From positions 1 through 64,000 of the forward strand of contig UBQX01000004.1 in the NCBI GenBank assembly GCA_900467685.1: DNA of 64,000 nt. The letters run 5' to 3'. The position numbers and the translations under genes were made by a program. How positions within the stretch are numbered: position 1 is the stretch's first letter; the number at the start of each line of letters is the position of its first letter. Under the pieces are notes generated by a model, which was not told the DNA's origin, ran no database searches, and saw only the letters and a program-made list of their open reading frames with translations. The DNA is from Hyphomicrobiales bacterium. Its GTDB lineage: Bacteria; Pseudomonadota; Alphaproteobacteria; Rhizobiales; Rhizobiaceae. This document shows, one piece after another, positions 26,314-34,544 of the stretch.

Positions 26314-27231
26314 TCAGGGGCACTTCGCGCCGAGCGTTTCCGGTGTCAGCATGACCGCCGGGACATACATTTCGTCGCTGTCGGCCTTGCCGCCCTTCAG
26401 GATCTTGTCGAGCTGTTCGGCGCCCAGCGTCGCCATCTTCGGGAAGTCCTGGCGGAAGGTCGCCTTGTAATGCGTGCAGGACTTGATCATGTCGACGGCC
26501 TGGGCGTTGCCGTCGATGCCCATGATAATCAGCTTGGACTTGGGCAGCTCGGATTCGGTCGCCAGTTCCGCGCCAATGCCCGGATCGTCGAAGGCGGCCC
26601 AGACGCCGTCGATCTTGTCACCATGCTGGCGGAGGATGTTTTCCATCGCCACGCGACCGTCATCGACCGGACCCGGCACCTTCACGAAGTGATCGGCAAT
26701 GATCTTGATGTCGGGATACTTCTTCAACGTGGCGTCGAGGCCGAGTTCGCGCTGGTGAACGCCCGGATGGGCGGAGTGGAAGAACTTGACGATGTTGCCC
26801 TTGCCGCCCATCGCCTTGAACAGCGCCTCGGAGAGCTGCTGGCCGAGCTCGAAATTGTTCGACGTCACGTTGACGGCGACGTTGTTGCGCTTGGAGCCGT
26901 CGAGCGAGATCACAGGGATGCCGGCCTTGGCGGCCATGTCCACCTGATCGCCCACCTGGCCCGGATCGGTGGAGATGAGCACGATGGCGTTCGCCTTGGC
27001 GTTCACCGTGTCTTCCATGCGCGAGGCGAGTTGGCCGAAATCGTTGCGGGTGTCGATGATCGTCACCTTCCAGCCGCGCTTCTCGCCTTCGGCCTTGAAG
27101 CTCTGCGCCATCTCGTTGGTCGGGATGGAGCTGATATATGGCGTCAGAATGGTTACGTCGGTTGCAAGCGCGGCTGTGGAGCTGGCCAACGACAGCGCCA
27201 GCGCTGCAAGGGTCATCTTGATGGATTTCAT
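26314..27231 (-). CDS. Periplasmic sugar-binding protein, CUT2 family (RbsB-like)
   Basis: A 305-residue binding protein with a Sec signal peptide (MKSIKMTLAALALSLASSTAALA, cleavage after ALA near residue 23). It has a periplasmic-binding-protein-like fold (VTILTPYISSIPTNEMAQSF; DAIVLISTDPG-like segment; IIMGIDGNAQAVDMIKS). The start at 27231 follows GAGAGGAA. It provides the substrate specificity of the system; the ligand cannot be predicted beyond a sugar, polyol or glycoside-like compound. Confidence 0.9.
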   Translation of the reverse strand: MKSIKMTLAALALSLASSTAALATDVTILTPYISSIPTNEMAQSFKAEGEKRGWKVTIIDTRNDFGQLASRMEDTVNAKANAIVLISTDPGQVGDQVDMAAKAGIPVISLDGSKRNNVAVNVTSNNFELGQQLSEALFKAMGGKGNIVKFFHSAHPGVHQRELGLDATLKKYPDIKIIADHFVKVPGPVDDGRVAMENILRQHGDKIDGVWAAFDDPGIGAELATESELPKSKLIIMGIDGNAQAVDMIKSCTHYKATFRQDFPKMATLGAEQLDKILKGGKADSDEMYVPAVMLTPETLGAKCP

Positions 27232-27273
27232 GGGACTGTTCCTCTCGTCTTGTTGTTTCATTTCATGAGCGCT

Positions 27274-28749
27274 TTAGCGGTGCGGCTCGCCCGTCTCGAT
27301 GATCCCGAGCGGCTTCAGCGCGTCGATGGCCTTCAGATAGGCCTCGAACATGCGGTCGTAACGTTGCTTTCGCTTGGGATCTGGTTCGAAAATCGTCTGC
27401 ACGGATGTCATGGCTGGCACGGCCTCCGCAATGGTGGAGAAGGCGCCGACGCCAACGGCGGCCATGATGGCGGCCCCCAGGCATCCGACGTCGTTATAGC
27501 TGAAACGGTGCAGCGGCACGCCGAGGCAGTCGGCGCGGATCTGGCTCCACAGATCGGAGCGCGCACCGCCACCGCCATAGAGCAGCCAGTCCGGCCGGTA
27601 GCCGGCAGCCTCCGTCAGCGCATTGAAAAGATGACGTGCAGACAGCGCCACGCCTTCCATGACGGCCAGCGCGAATTCCGGTCCGCCGGTGCGGCTGTCG
27701 AGCCCGATGAAGGAGCCGCGGATATCGGCGTCCCACAGAGGGGCCCGTTCGCCTTCGAGATGCGGCAGGAAAAGAACCGGCCGCCCGTTGCGATCCGCCT
27801 TGCCGGCGAGTTCAGCAACATCGCCCGGCTCGATCCCGACCGTATTGCTCCACCAGCGCAGCGAATCCGCCCCGCTCTGCGTCGGACCGGCATTCACGAC
27901 GAGGCCGTCAACGGTCGCAAACGTGACGACGCCCGGCGCACCGATGCGCTGCGATCCGGCGAGCGCCAGGATTTCGCTGGTGCCGCTGACATACATGCCC
28001 TGGCCGGGCTTGAAGACGCCGCAGCCAAAGAGGTTGCCCCAGGCATCCATGGTCCCGACTGTGACCGGCACCCGCCGCGCATGGCTGCCGAGTTGCATCT
28101 CGCCGGCAATATCCGTGAAGAAACGCAGCGGCGGCAAGCGTTCGGCCGCCCCTTCGACGCGCGAAATCAGCGGCTCAATATAGCTGAGATCGAGACCAAC
28201 ATGGCCGAAGGAGGCGATGGGGTCCGCAACCGCCGCACCGGTCAGCCGGAGAAGGCAATAGTCCTTCGGCGACAGCACGTAGCGCGTCTTCTCCCAGAGG
28301 TCCGGATGGTGCTTCTTGAACCACATCATCTTGGCCAGCGCATGGCTTGCGCCGACCGGCATCTCCGCGCCCCACCATGCCTGCTTGTCGGCCGGCGAAA
28401 TGGCGCGGTCGAGCGCCTCCGCCTCCCGGGCGGCGCGCACGTCCTGCCAGACGATCGCGGGCGCCAGCGGCTCACCATCGGCATCAACGAAGACGTCAGT
28501 GTTGACCTGGCTGCAGAGCCCGACGGCGACCACTCGGTTGGGTTCGCGCCCGACGAGAAGCCCGTCGATGGCATCGCGCACGCCGTTCAGCCAATCCTGC
28601 GGGTTCTGTTCGACGAGGCCGGGGCCGGGGCGGGCGGTCCGATAATTGCGGCTCCAGTGGTCGACCACGTCGCCGGCAAGCGTAAAGAGCCCGGCCTTGA
28701 CGGCGGTCGAACCGATATCGAATCCGATCACATAGGCGTCTTCACGCAT
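27274..28749 (-). CDS. FGGY-family carbohydrate kinase
   Basis: A 491-residue FGGY kinase: N-terminal ATPase motif VIGFDIGSTAVKAGLF, substrate-side CSQVNTDVFVD and VWQDVRA, catalytic-aspartate segment VGTMDAWGNLFGCG, and C-terminal LYGGGGARSDLWSQIRADCLG. It is closest in type to xylulose/polyol kinases. It would phosphorylate the imported compound in the cytoplasm. Its ATG overlaps the stop of the upstream TrpA-like gene by 8 bp, so translation is coupled, which ties the kinase to the aldolase-like proteins. Confidence 0.9.
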   Translation of the reverse strand: MREDAYVIGFDIGSTAVKAGLFTLAGDVVDHWSRNYRTARPGPGLVEQNPQDWLNGVRDAIDGLLVGREPNRVVAVGLCSQVNTDVFVDADGEPLAPAIVWQDVRAAREAEALDRAISPADKQAWWGAEMPVGASHALAKMMWFKKHHPDLWEKTRYVLSPKDYCLLRLTGAAVADPIASFGHVGLDLSYIEPLISRVEGAAERLPPLRFFTDIAGEMQLGSHARRVPVTVGTMDAWGNLFGCGVFKPGQGMYVSGTSEILALAGSQRIGAPGVVTFATVDGLVVNAGPTQSGADSLRWWSNTVGIEPGDVAELAGKADRNGRPVLFLPHLEGERAPLWDADIRGSFIGLDSRTGGPEFALAVMEGVALSARHLFNALTEAAGYRPDWLLYGGGGARSDLWSQIRADCLGVPLHRFSYNDVGCLGAAIMAAVGVGAFSTIAEAVPAMTSVQTIFEPDPKRKQRYDRMFEAYLKAIDALKPLGIIETGEPHR

Positions 28750-29533
28750 CGAGGCCGCTCCTCAGGTCAAGAAGCAGCGCTTGGAGTTCATCCGATCCTG
28801 AAAGTGCGGCGCGCAGCACCTGCGAGCCGACCACGACGCCATCGGCATCGAGATCGCAGGCTTCTCGGGCCTGCGCGCCGCTGGATATGCCGAAGCCGAG
28901 CAGGATGGGGGCGGTGACGCCGGCTGCCTTGAGGCTCGAGATCCGCGCGGCATTGCCGGGGTCGACTTCCTTGCGCGGTCCGGTCGGGCCGTCATTGGAT
29001 TGCAGCATGACGTAGAATTCAGCCCGTCGCGCCCGTGCCATGCCGTTGTCGCTCAGCGGAAGCGGCAGAAATGCGGAGGGTGAAACGCCTGCCGCCGTCG
29101 CGGAGTTCTCCAGCCTGACCGCCAGCGGGTCGCCTTCCTGGGCAACCACGAGAAGGCTATCGAGCCCGCGCCACAGACCCGTGTCCGCAAAGGCCGGATG
29201 CGCTTCATCGGCATAGGTCATGAGAAGCGTGCGCGGCGGAACGCGAAACCGCGAGAGCCGGTCGAACACGGCATCTAGATCGCGCCGCCAGGACGCGCGG
29301 TCCGCGCGCGCCATGGAGGCACGAACATCGGCGCCGTCCAGGAACGGTTCGGGCGAGGCCATGCCGATCTCGATCACATCCACGCCCTCCCCGGCATAGA
29401 TGTCCAGAAGCTCGACGGGGACGGCCGGATCTCCCAGAGGAAAATAGCAGCTCAGCAGCGGCTTTCCTGCTTGCGCCGCAAATGGCGCGTCTCGTCTTGA
29501 TGTGGCGGTTCCCGTCGGCATGTCTGTCATCAT
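28742..29533 (-). CDS. TrpA-like retro-aldolase, copy 2 (first gene of the catabolic operon)
   Basis: A 263-residue TrpA-family barrel, divergent from copy 1. The catalytic pair is kept as E55 (VIEIGMASPEP) and D66 (LDGADV), again 11 residues apart. The phosphate-side loops are present (LLGFGISSGAQ; DGVVVGSQVL). It is the promoter-proximal gene and overlaps the kinase gene. Having two TrpA-like enzymes flanking a transporter, kinase and TrpB-like protein points to successive or alternative C-C cleavages rather than tryptophan synthesis. ATG at 29533 or 29530; no strong ribosome site is visible. Confidence 0.78.
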   Translation of the reverse strand: MMTDMPTGTATSRRDAPFAAQAGKPLLSCYFPLGDPAVPVELLDIYAGEGVDVIEIGMASPEPFLDGADVRASMARADRASWRRDLDAVFDRLSRFRVPPRTLLMTYADEAHPAFADTGLWRGLDSLLVVAQEGDPLAVRLENSATAAGVSPSAFLPLPLSDNGMARARRAEFYVMLQSNDGPTGPRKEVDPGNAARISSLKAAGVTAPILLGFGISSGAQAREACDLDADGVVVGSQVLRAALSGSDELQALLLDLRSGLDA

Positions 29534-29664
29534 TCCATATGCATCGCTCTATGTGGCGGCGTCGGGAGGAAGATGAAACAAGGTCATGGAATTGTCATGC
29601 GCCAAAATGTGCCCAAAGGGACAGCCAGGTTACAATTCCGCAGGATATGGATAGTGATTTCAGG

Positions 29665-30621
29665 TCAGTGCCGGTTTGCTGCGTCAGCAGAGGGTAGCAC
29701 GCCGAAGAAATCCCGATAGGCGGAGGAGAATCGCCCCAGATGCCGGAAACCGGCCTGGCTTGCCGCCTCGGCGACGGTCAAGCCTTTGGACCTGATGAGG
29801 CTCCGCGCCTTTTCCATGCGGATACGCGTCAGCATGTCGTAGGGTGTCGTCTGGTAGAAGCGCTGAAAACCTTCGTAGAGCGCGCGTTCGGAGACACCCA
29901 TTTCCTCCGCGATATCGGGGATGGAGAGGCGCTCTGCAAATCGCGCATGGAAGAGCTCCAGGGCACGCTTCACATGCCGCGGCGTTGCCGTTACGCGCTC
30001 CGGCACCACGGCGTCGGCCTTCACGAACGGGATGTTGCCGATGAGAAGATCGACGATGCGGTTCGTCAGCGCATCGCGCCGGATCCCATCGGCCTGCTCC
30101 GGAGCCGCGAAATCCCGCGCAAGCGAATTGAACATGGAAACGAGTTGACGGCCGTGGCTGGTGCGGAGATCTACGACCGGGTTGAACACCGGCAGGTCGC
30201 TAATGTTGCGGTGGGTGAGGCGGGCGAGCCGCTCCTCAAGCCGTTCAGCCTCGACCTGCAGCATCCATTGCCGCGTATTCGCGCGCCAACGGGAGCGGAA
30301 TTTCGGTCCAGGCGACAGAAGCAGCGCCTTGCCGGGGCTGGAGCGGATATCATCCGATCCATAAGAGATCTCGACTCCGCCGGTCAGCGGCATCTCAAGC
30401 ATGTAGAACCGGTCGAACCCGTCCGAGCGAACTTCGATATCGGTGCCATATTCCAGACTGTTGAATGCTCCGTTCGGCATGGAAAGGCCCATATGCCTCA
30501 TGCCGACGCGGCTGCCCGCAAGCGCTTCCAGTCGGTGGCTGCAGAATGTATGCGTCATGTAGTGCTCCGCCTCCAGCGGATCACTCGCGACGTAGCTGAT
30601 GACACTCCCCTCGGCCAGCAT
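29665..30621 (-). CDS. AraC-family transcriptional regulator
   Basis: A 318-residue regulator. Residues 1-190 form an AraC-binding-like ligand domain (FDRFYMLEMPLTGGVEI), and the C-terminal 100 residues form the double HTH (LSIPDIAEEMGVSERALYEGFQRFYQTTP; TVAEAASQAGFRHLGRFSSAYRDFFG). The ATG at 30621 is preferred because the frame upstream is low quality. It lies 131 bp upstream of the TrpA-like operon on the same strand and is the obvious candidate activator of it. Confidence 0.87.
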   Translation of the reverse strand: MLAEGSVISYVASDPLEAEHYMTHTFCSHRLEALAGSRVGMRHMGLSMPNGAFNSLEYGTDIEVRSDGFDRFYMLEMPLTGGVEISYGSDDIRSSPGKALLLSPGPKFRSRWRANTRQWMLQVEAERLEERLARLTHRNISDLPVFNPVVDLRTSHGRQLVSMFNSLARDFAAPEQADGIRRDALTNRIVDLLIGNIPFVKADAVVPERVTATPRHVKRALELFHARFAERLSIPDIAEEMGVSERALYEGFQRFYQTTPYDMLTRIRMEKARSLIRSKGLTVAEAASQAGFRHLGRFSSAYRDFFGVLPSADAANRH

Positions 30622-30743
30622 GCTTTCCGATCTATTTTGCTTGAACTCGCCGGCGGTCCCGTTGCCAGCCTCTTCCCTGTTCACATATTGAAAGCACAGT
30701 GTTTCCGAAAAGACAATCAGACTGCTTACGGGCCAACGCCTCG

Positions 30744-31124
30744 TCAACCTGAGAACCGCGACAGCAACTGCAATCGACGGAGCCGGTTTGCCGTCAGTTC
30801 CGGCACTGCACCATCGTGTAGTTCTCGCAGAGCTGCAATCCACGCATTTTCTGCAGTGTCGCTCGCGTCAGCACGGAAGCACTGCGCGATCTGATCCGAA
30901 ACCTCGTCGCCATACCAGTCGCGAAGCGCCATCGACATCAACTGTCTCTCGTTGCAGTCCAGCGCCGCCGCCAACGCTTTGACCATTCCGACAGGCACTT
31001 TTCGTCGGCCTTCGATGATACCGTCGATCTGTCCAGGGTCGGAAACGCCGCAGAGCAAGGCAATCTCAACGCTGCTATAGATCGAAACTTTTGCATGCGT
31101 GATCAGGAAATCGGCGATCGACAT
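30744..31124 (-). CDS. Hypothetical protein with a possible Cro-type HTH (126 aa)
   Basis: A 126-residue protein. Residues 15-60 (YSSVEIALLCGVSDPGQIDGIIEGRR... VGMVKALAAALDCNERQL) read like a degenerate Cro/XRE helix-turn-helix. The rest is helical with no motif I recognise. The ATG at 31124 is the only good start. It stands alone at the transition from host genes to the mobile region and may be accessory. Confidence 0.55.
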   Translation of the reverse strand: MSIADFLITHAKVSIYSSVEIALLCGVSDPGQIDGIIEGRRKVPVGMVKALAAALDCNERQLMSMALRDWYGDEVSDQIAQCFRADASDTAENAWIAALRELHDGAVPELTANRLRRLQLLSRFSG

Positions 31125-31364
31125 TGGTTCTGTCTTCGTTTGGTTCGGGCTCTCTCGTGCGTGCTCGCAGCTAGCTTATAGCGTGAAGCGAGATGGGACT
31201 GCTCGGCTGCCTGTGTTTAGCCGCTCCCGATCTCAGCGTTCCCATCGCCCCGCCAGCTATATTGATAGGTGAGTAGTCTGTCGGCGCCGCTGATTTGAAG
31301 CCGGCATTATCTTCGGCGGTTGCCACGGCCAGACTATCCAGCCAACAAACAAAGGATATTGCCG

Positions 31365-31781
31365 ATGAAGAATAACCATCCTGGTGCAAAAAGGGCGATG
31401 AGCGATGATGTGCGTCTGAAGCTCGGTGTCGGCCTTTGGGGCGTAGTCAAGAACGCGCTTACCGCCGGCCTTGCCGACCGCGGCATCAAGCTCGCCGACG
31501 AAGAAGTGAGGTTCGTCGCACGCTTTATGCTAGAGCATCTGGAGGCCAAGGGGCAGCGCATTGTTCCGGTTAAGGCGACGCTCGACATGCATGAGGCGAT
31601 GCGTGTGGCGTTGGACGAAGGCAAGCGCATGTCGCTGAAATGGGTTCAGGGGAAGGCAAAACAGCGCTGGCGATATCAGGCGGCCCTAGATGCGGCACCG
31701 GATTGGCGTCTTGGCTACGAGCAGGAAAGGGAGCGAGTTGTAGCAGAAGCCTCGGCGGCAACTGACCTTCAATCGACTTAG
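31365..31781 (+). CDS. Hypothetical protein (138 aa) near the left end of the integrated element
   Basis: A 138-residue basic, helix-rich protein with no recognised domain (LGVGLWGVVKNALTAGLADR; KWVQGKAKQRWRYQ). The start at 31365 follows AAAGGA. It lies outside the left direct repeat of the element at 32020. The following gap 31782-32148 contains no gene, only that repeat. Confidence 0.55.
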   Translation: MKNNHPGAKRAMSDDVRLKLGVGLWGVVKNALTAGLADRGIKLADEEVRFVARFMLEHLEAKGQRIVPVKATLDMHEAMRVALDEGKRMSLKWVQGKAKQRWRYQAALDAAPDWRLGYEQERERVVAEASAATDLQST

Positions 31782-32019
31782 CTGCTGGATCAGCCGCGCA
31801 AAGGGCCAAGGTTCGTATGATTTGACGCGGCGACCGCCTTCCCATCAAGACGTTGACGCGGCCGCCTGACATTCTTACGAGATTTCGAGATCGACGCGAT
31901 GTCTACGTTGGCACCTTCGGATGCTTAACTCCAAACATAAAGGCCTTTGCCGAAAGTGGGCCAGGCGGTAGGTCAGAAGCATCTAGAGCGAATAATTTCT
32001 CAATGAATTCAATTGGAAA

Positions 32020-32034
32020 TGGCGGACAGAGAGG
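32020..32034. repeat. Left direct repeat of the integrated element (attL candidate)
   Basis: TGGCGGACAGAGAGG occurs here and again at 42823-42837, just past the integrase gene. The flanks also share GTGCCAACA shortly after the repeat (32037 and 42851). The reverse complement, CCTCTCTGTCCGCCA, resembles the 3-prime end of a serine tRNA, although no complete tRNA gene is present at either copy. Confidence 0.65.
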
Positions 32035-32148
32035 TTGTGCCAACAGCCTTGAAAATCAGCCGTTTGAGCTTCCCAACCGGGCCTTTTCATCCTTTGATTT
32101 TTCAGGCGATTTTCTGGCGGCGTCCAACCGTTTTTCGGCGGTGCTGTC

Positions 32149-33429
32149 ATGAGCATTTCCGTGATGACGACGGTTTGGATGAAGGCTCCAGTCGAGGGCG
32201 GCGAGCTGCTGCTGTTGCTGGCGCTGGCGGACAACGCGAACGACGACGGCATCGCCTTTCCGAGTGTGTCGTATCTGGCCCGCAAGGCCAGAATGACGGG
32301 CCGAAACGTGCAGCTCTGCCTCCGCAAGCTCGAAAGCAAGGGCCTGATGCGGGTGATCCCGAACGCGGGAATGAGCGGAACGAACAAGTACCGGCTCGAA
32401 CTCAAGACCATTGAACAGTTCCGGAATGTCCAGGACAGCGCCGAAGATGCAGGGGGTGAAAATATTTCACCCCCCAAAACCCTAAAATCAGGGGGCGAAA
32501 AATTTTCACCGGGGGGTGAAGCCCACTTCACCGGGGGGGTGAAAAATGACGCACAAGGGGGTGAAGCCCACTTCACCCTAACCGTCATAGAACCATCAGA
32601 TAACCTCTCAGACGCGCATGCGCGCGTGAGAGAGCCGGATGATCCGTGTCCAGATTCTGGACACGGCTCTGCCTCGCCTGACGAAGAGCAGCCCGAAGAT
32701 CGGCGATTGCTTCGACGAGCGTTTCAGGCGCTGGTCAACGGCTGGCCTGGCTTCCAAGGCATGTCGCTTGAAGGGGCATGGAAGCAGTATCAGGCTCTAA
32801 CGCCTCAAGAGCGGCAGGACGCGGCACGGCGGAAAGATGCTTGGATCAAACTTCTCCGATCGCAGGGCAAGGATCACACGCCGGCACCATCGACCTATTT
32901 CCGAGACCGGCTTTGGGAGGCTGTGCCTGATCGGATCGAAACGCCAGCATCAGCGCAACAGATGGCAGCGCCCTTCGGCAAGCTCTGGAGCTACCACGTC
33001 CTGAAGCTTCTGAAAGCGCCACCGATCGAGCCGCCACCGCCATCGGCTTTCATCCGGCAGGTCATCGAAGGCGGGGGAGAGGCCGCCCGGCGGGCCATCC
33101 GAGATCGGAAGGCGGCTTACGGATGGCCGCAGGTCAACAGGATCTTGGAAACGGCCATGGACGGACGCGGATGCGCTGCTAGCGCAGCCGAGGCTGCCGA
33201 GCTTCCTGAGATGGAGGCCGTGGAAAAGAACTCACGCACCTTCGACGCATGGCGCATCGCCTTCACCGAAGCGGGCCTGCCGTTCATGCGAGTGCCCGAC
33301 CAGGTGCAGTTCGTCTGGCTGCCGAAGGCCGGACCTGCCGAGTGGGCGGGGGTGGGCGCGGGTCCTTCCCCGGCCCCTGCCGCCTGCGGCCCCGGAGGAC
33401 CCCGAGCGCGCGCTAGTGAGACCGCCTGA
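32149..33429 (+). CDS. Phage-type replication initiator with N-terminal winged HTH
   Basis: A 426-residue protein. Residues 1-90 form an HTH_36-type winged helix (VEGGELLLLLALADNANDDGIAFPSVSYLARKARMTGRNV...LESKGLMRVI). A repetitive GGE/GGV-F-SP linker lies at residues 100-145, and the C-terminal half is helical with no clear catalytic motif. It is the first gene inside the left repeat, as expected for a replication gene of a small phage or satellite. The linker codons form the palindromic repeats listed separately. Confidence 0.65.
   Translation: MSISVMTTVWMKAPVEGGELLLLLALADNANDDGIAFPSVSYLARKARMTGRNVQLCLRKLESKGLMRVIPNAGMSGTNKYRLELKTIEQFRNVQDSAEDAGGENISPPKTLKSGGEKFSPGGEAHFTGGVKNDAQGGEAHFTLTVIEPSDNLSDAHARVREPDDPCPDSGHGSASPDEEQPEDRRLLRRAFQALVNGWPGFQGMSLEGAWKQYQALTPQERQDAARRKDAWIKLLRSQGKDHTPAPSTYFRDRLWEAVPDRIETPASAQQMAAPFGKLWSYHVLKLLKAPPIEPPPPSAFIRQVIEGGGEAARRAIRDRKAAYGWPQVNRILETAMDGRGCAASAAEAAELPEMEAVEKNSRTFDAWRIAFTEAGLPFMRVPDQVQFVWLPKAGPAEWAGVGAGPSPAPAACGPGGPRARASETA
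32452..32578. repeat. Iteron-like palindromes inside the initiator gene (candidate origin)
   Basis: Within 127 bp there are five copies of a GGTGAA/TTCACC-based motif. Three are near-perfect palindromes: GGGGTGAAA-ATA-TTTCACCCC at 32453-32473 and two GGTGAAG-CCCA-CTTCACC units (about 32515 and 32560). They alternate with G-runs. Origins nested in the initiator gene are established for lambda O and many small phages, so this is the likely replication origin of the element. Confidence 0.6.
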
Positions 33430-33471
33430 AAACCTGACCTGACAACCCTTACAAGGGACTGACTGCCTGAC

Positions 33472-34086
33472 ATGGAAGCCGACAGAGAAGATATTCCTAG
33501 CGATGCCGTATGGATGACGGTTGCCGAGTTGGCGCGGGTGAAGGGCGTCAAACGGCAGTCGCTTTCGGAGCGGATCGACCGGATCGAGAGAGATGGGGCC
33601 GTCGTCACGAAACGGAACGGCCGCTCCCGCCTCGTCGATGTGGCCGCCTATGATCGTGCGGTCGGACAGATCGGCGACGCCTTCCGGGAGCAGGCGACGG
33701 CCACCCGAATGAACGATGGAGGGTCCGCGTCGCCGAAGCTCCGCGACGCGCAGACCGACAAGCTCAACTACGAGGCCCGATTGAAGGCACTCGACCTTGC
33801 TGAACGCACGGGGAAGCTGGTTCCGCGGATGGGAGAAAAGGGCGTCGAAACGGCACTCGTGAAGATCACCGGAGTGCTGCTTCAGATCTTCGGAAACCCC
33901 ATGGAATGGACGGCCGAACTCATGGACGCCGCCCGCAAGGGCGAACCGGAGTTGCGCCGGCTCCTCCGGTCGAAGATCCGGGATCAACGCAGTCTCGCCT
34001 CTCAAGAGCTGCTGAAACTCGCCGGCGCTGCCGAAGCCGAAGACGCCGCAACCGGCGTGTACATCGATATAGATTTTGAAGACTGA
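33472..34086 (+). CDS. Nu1-like terminase small subunit / DNA-packaging HTH protein
   Basis: A 204-residue protein with an N-terminal HTH (DAVWMTVAELARVKGVKRQSLSERIDRI) and a helical segment typical of Nu1-type small terminases (AQTDKLNYEARLKALDLAERTGKLVPR). Nu1 proteins recognise the packaging site and recruit the large terminase. No large terminase is encoded in the element, so it would redirect a helper enzyme. Start at 33472, 42 bp after the initiator gene. Confidence 0.6.
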   Translation: MEADREDIPSDAVWMTVAELARVKGVKRQSLSERIDRIERDGAVVTKRNGRSRLVDVAAYDRAVGQIGDAFREQATATRMNDGGSASPKLRDAQTDKLNYEARLKALDLAERTGKLVPRMGEKGVETALVKITGVLLQIFGNPMEWTAELMDAARKGEPELRRLLRSKIRDQRSLASQELLKLAGAAEAEDAATGVYIDIDFED

Positions 34087-34104
34087 TCAGAAAAGGAAAC
34101 GATC

Positions 34105-34467
34105 ATGACCATCGTAAAACTCTCCCGCACCTACACCGCCCACGGAAAGACCTTCGACACGGTCGAGCTGCGCGAACCGACCTATAACGACGTGTTCGTC
34201 AAGGGGCTCGGCATGCCCTTCGAATGGCAGGTCAGCCCGGCCGGGACACCGATGCGGGTTTCCTATCCGCTTGTCGTCGACGCCTACATTTCGCGCCTGG
34301 CGAAGAGCCCGTCCGCCGAATGCCTGACTGACCTCGTCGCGATCGACGCGCTCAAGCTGGAGGCGGCGCTTATCGGTTTTTTTATGGACTTGGCGACCAG
34401 CTCGCCGACGCCGGCGACATCCTCGTCTTCCGAGCCGGGTTCGACGCAGCAACCGTCGGCAGCATGA
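34105..34467 (+). CDS. Tail assembly chaperone, zero-frame product
   Basis: A 120-residue protein of the tail-assembly-chaperone type (lambda gpG/Mu gp41-like): a short beta-rich start (TIVKLSRTYTAHGKTFDTVELREPT) and a helical end. It lies directly before the tape measure gene, the position conserved in siphophages and myophages. The zero-frame tail after residue 93 is low complexity (SSPTPATSSSSEPGSTQQPS), which suggests that the natural long form continues in another frame (see the slippery site at 34377). Confidence 0.72.
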   Translation: MTIVKLSRTYTAHGKTFDTVELREPTYNDVFVKGLGMPFEWQVSPAGTPMRVSYPLVVDAYISRLAKSPSAECLTDLVAIDALKLEAALIGFFMDLATSSPTPATSSSSEPGSTQQPSAA

Positions 34468-34535
34468 CAATCGGCGAAATCGTCCACTGGATTACCCGCC
34501 TCGCGGGTTTCCAGAAGCGCAGCGGCAAATCTTGA
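34377..34535 (+). other. Programmed -1 frameshift: T7 slippery site and -1 extension of the tail chaperone
   Basis: Codons GGT TTT TTT at 34375-34383 give the canonical heptamer T-TTT-TTT (34377-34383). Slipping by -1 continues as YGLGDQLADAGDILVF and ends after a helical segment (MTIGEIVHWITRLAG) at the TGA of 34533-34535. The fusion would be 143 residues. Its stop lies 9 bp before the tape measure start, whereas the zero-frame stop leaves a 77-bp gap that would otherwise be unexplained. This is the standard G/GT arrangement of tail chaperones. Confidence 0.75.
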
Positions 34536-34544
34536 GGTGAGACA

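Noticed and set aside
26470-28917. An 815-codon open frame on the plus strand
   Set aside because: It is exactly antisense to the binding-protein and kinase genes, whose family motifs are unambiguous; long antisense frames are expected in GC-rich codon usage.
32452-32578. CRISPR-like array
   Set aside because: The repeats are short palindromes of variable spacing inside a coding sequence, with no uniform spacers and no cas genes.
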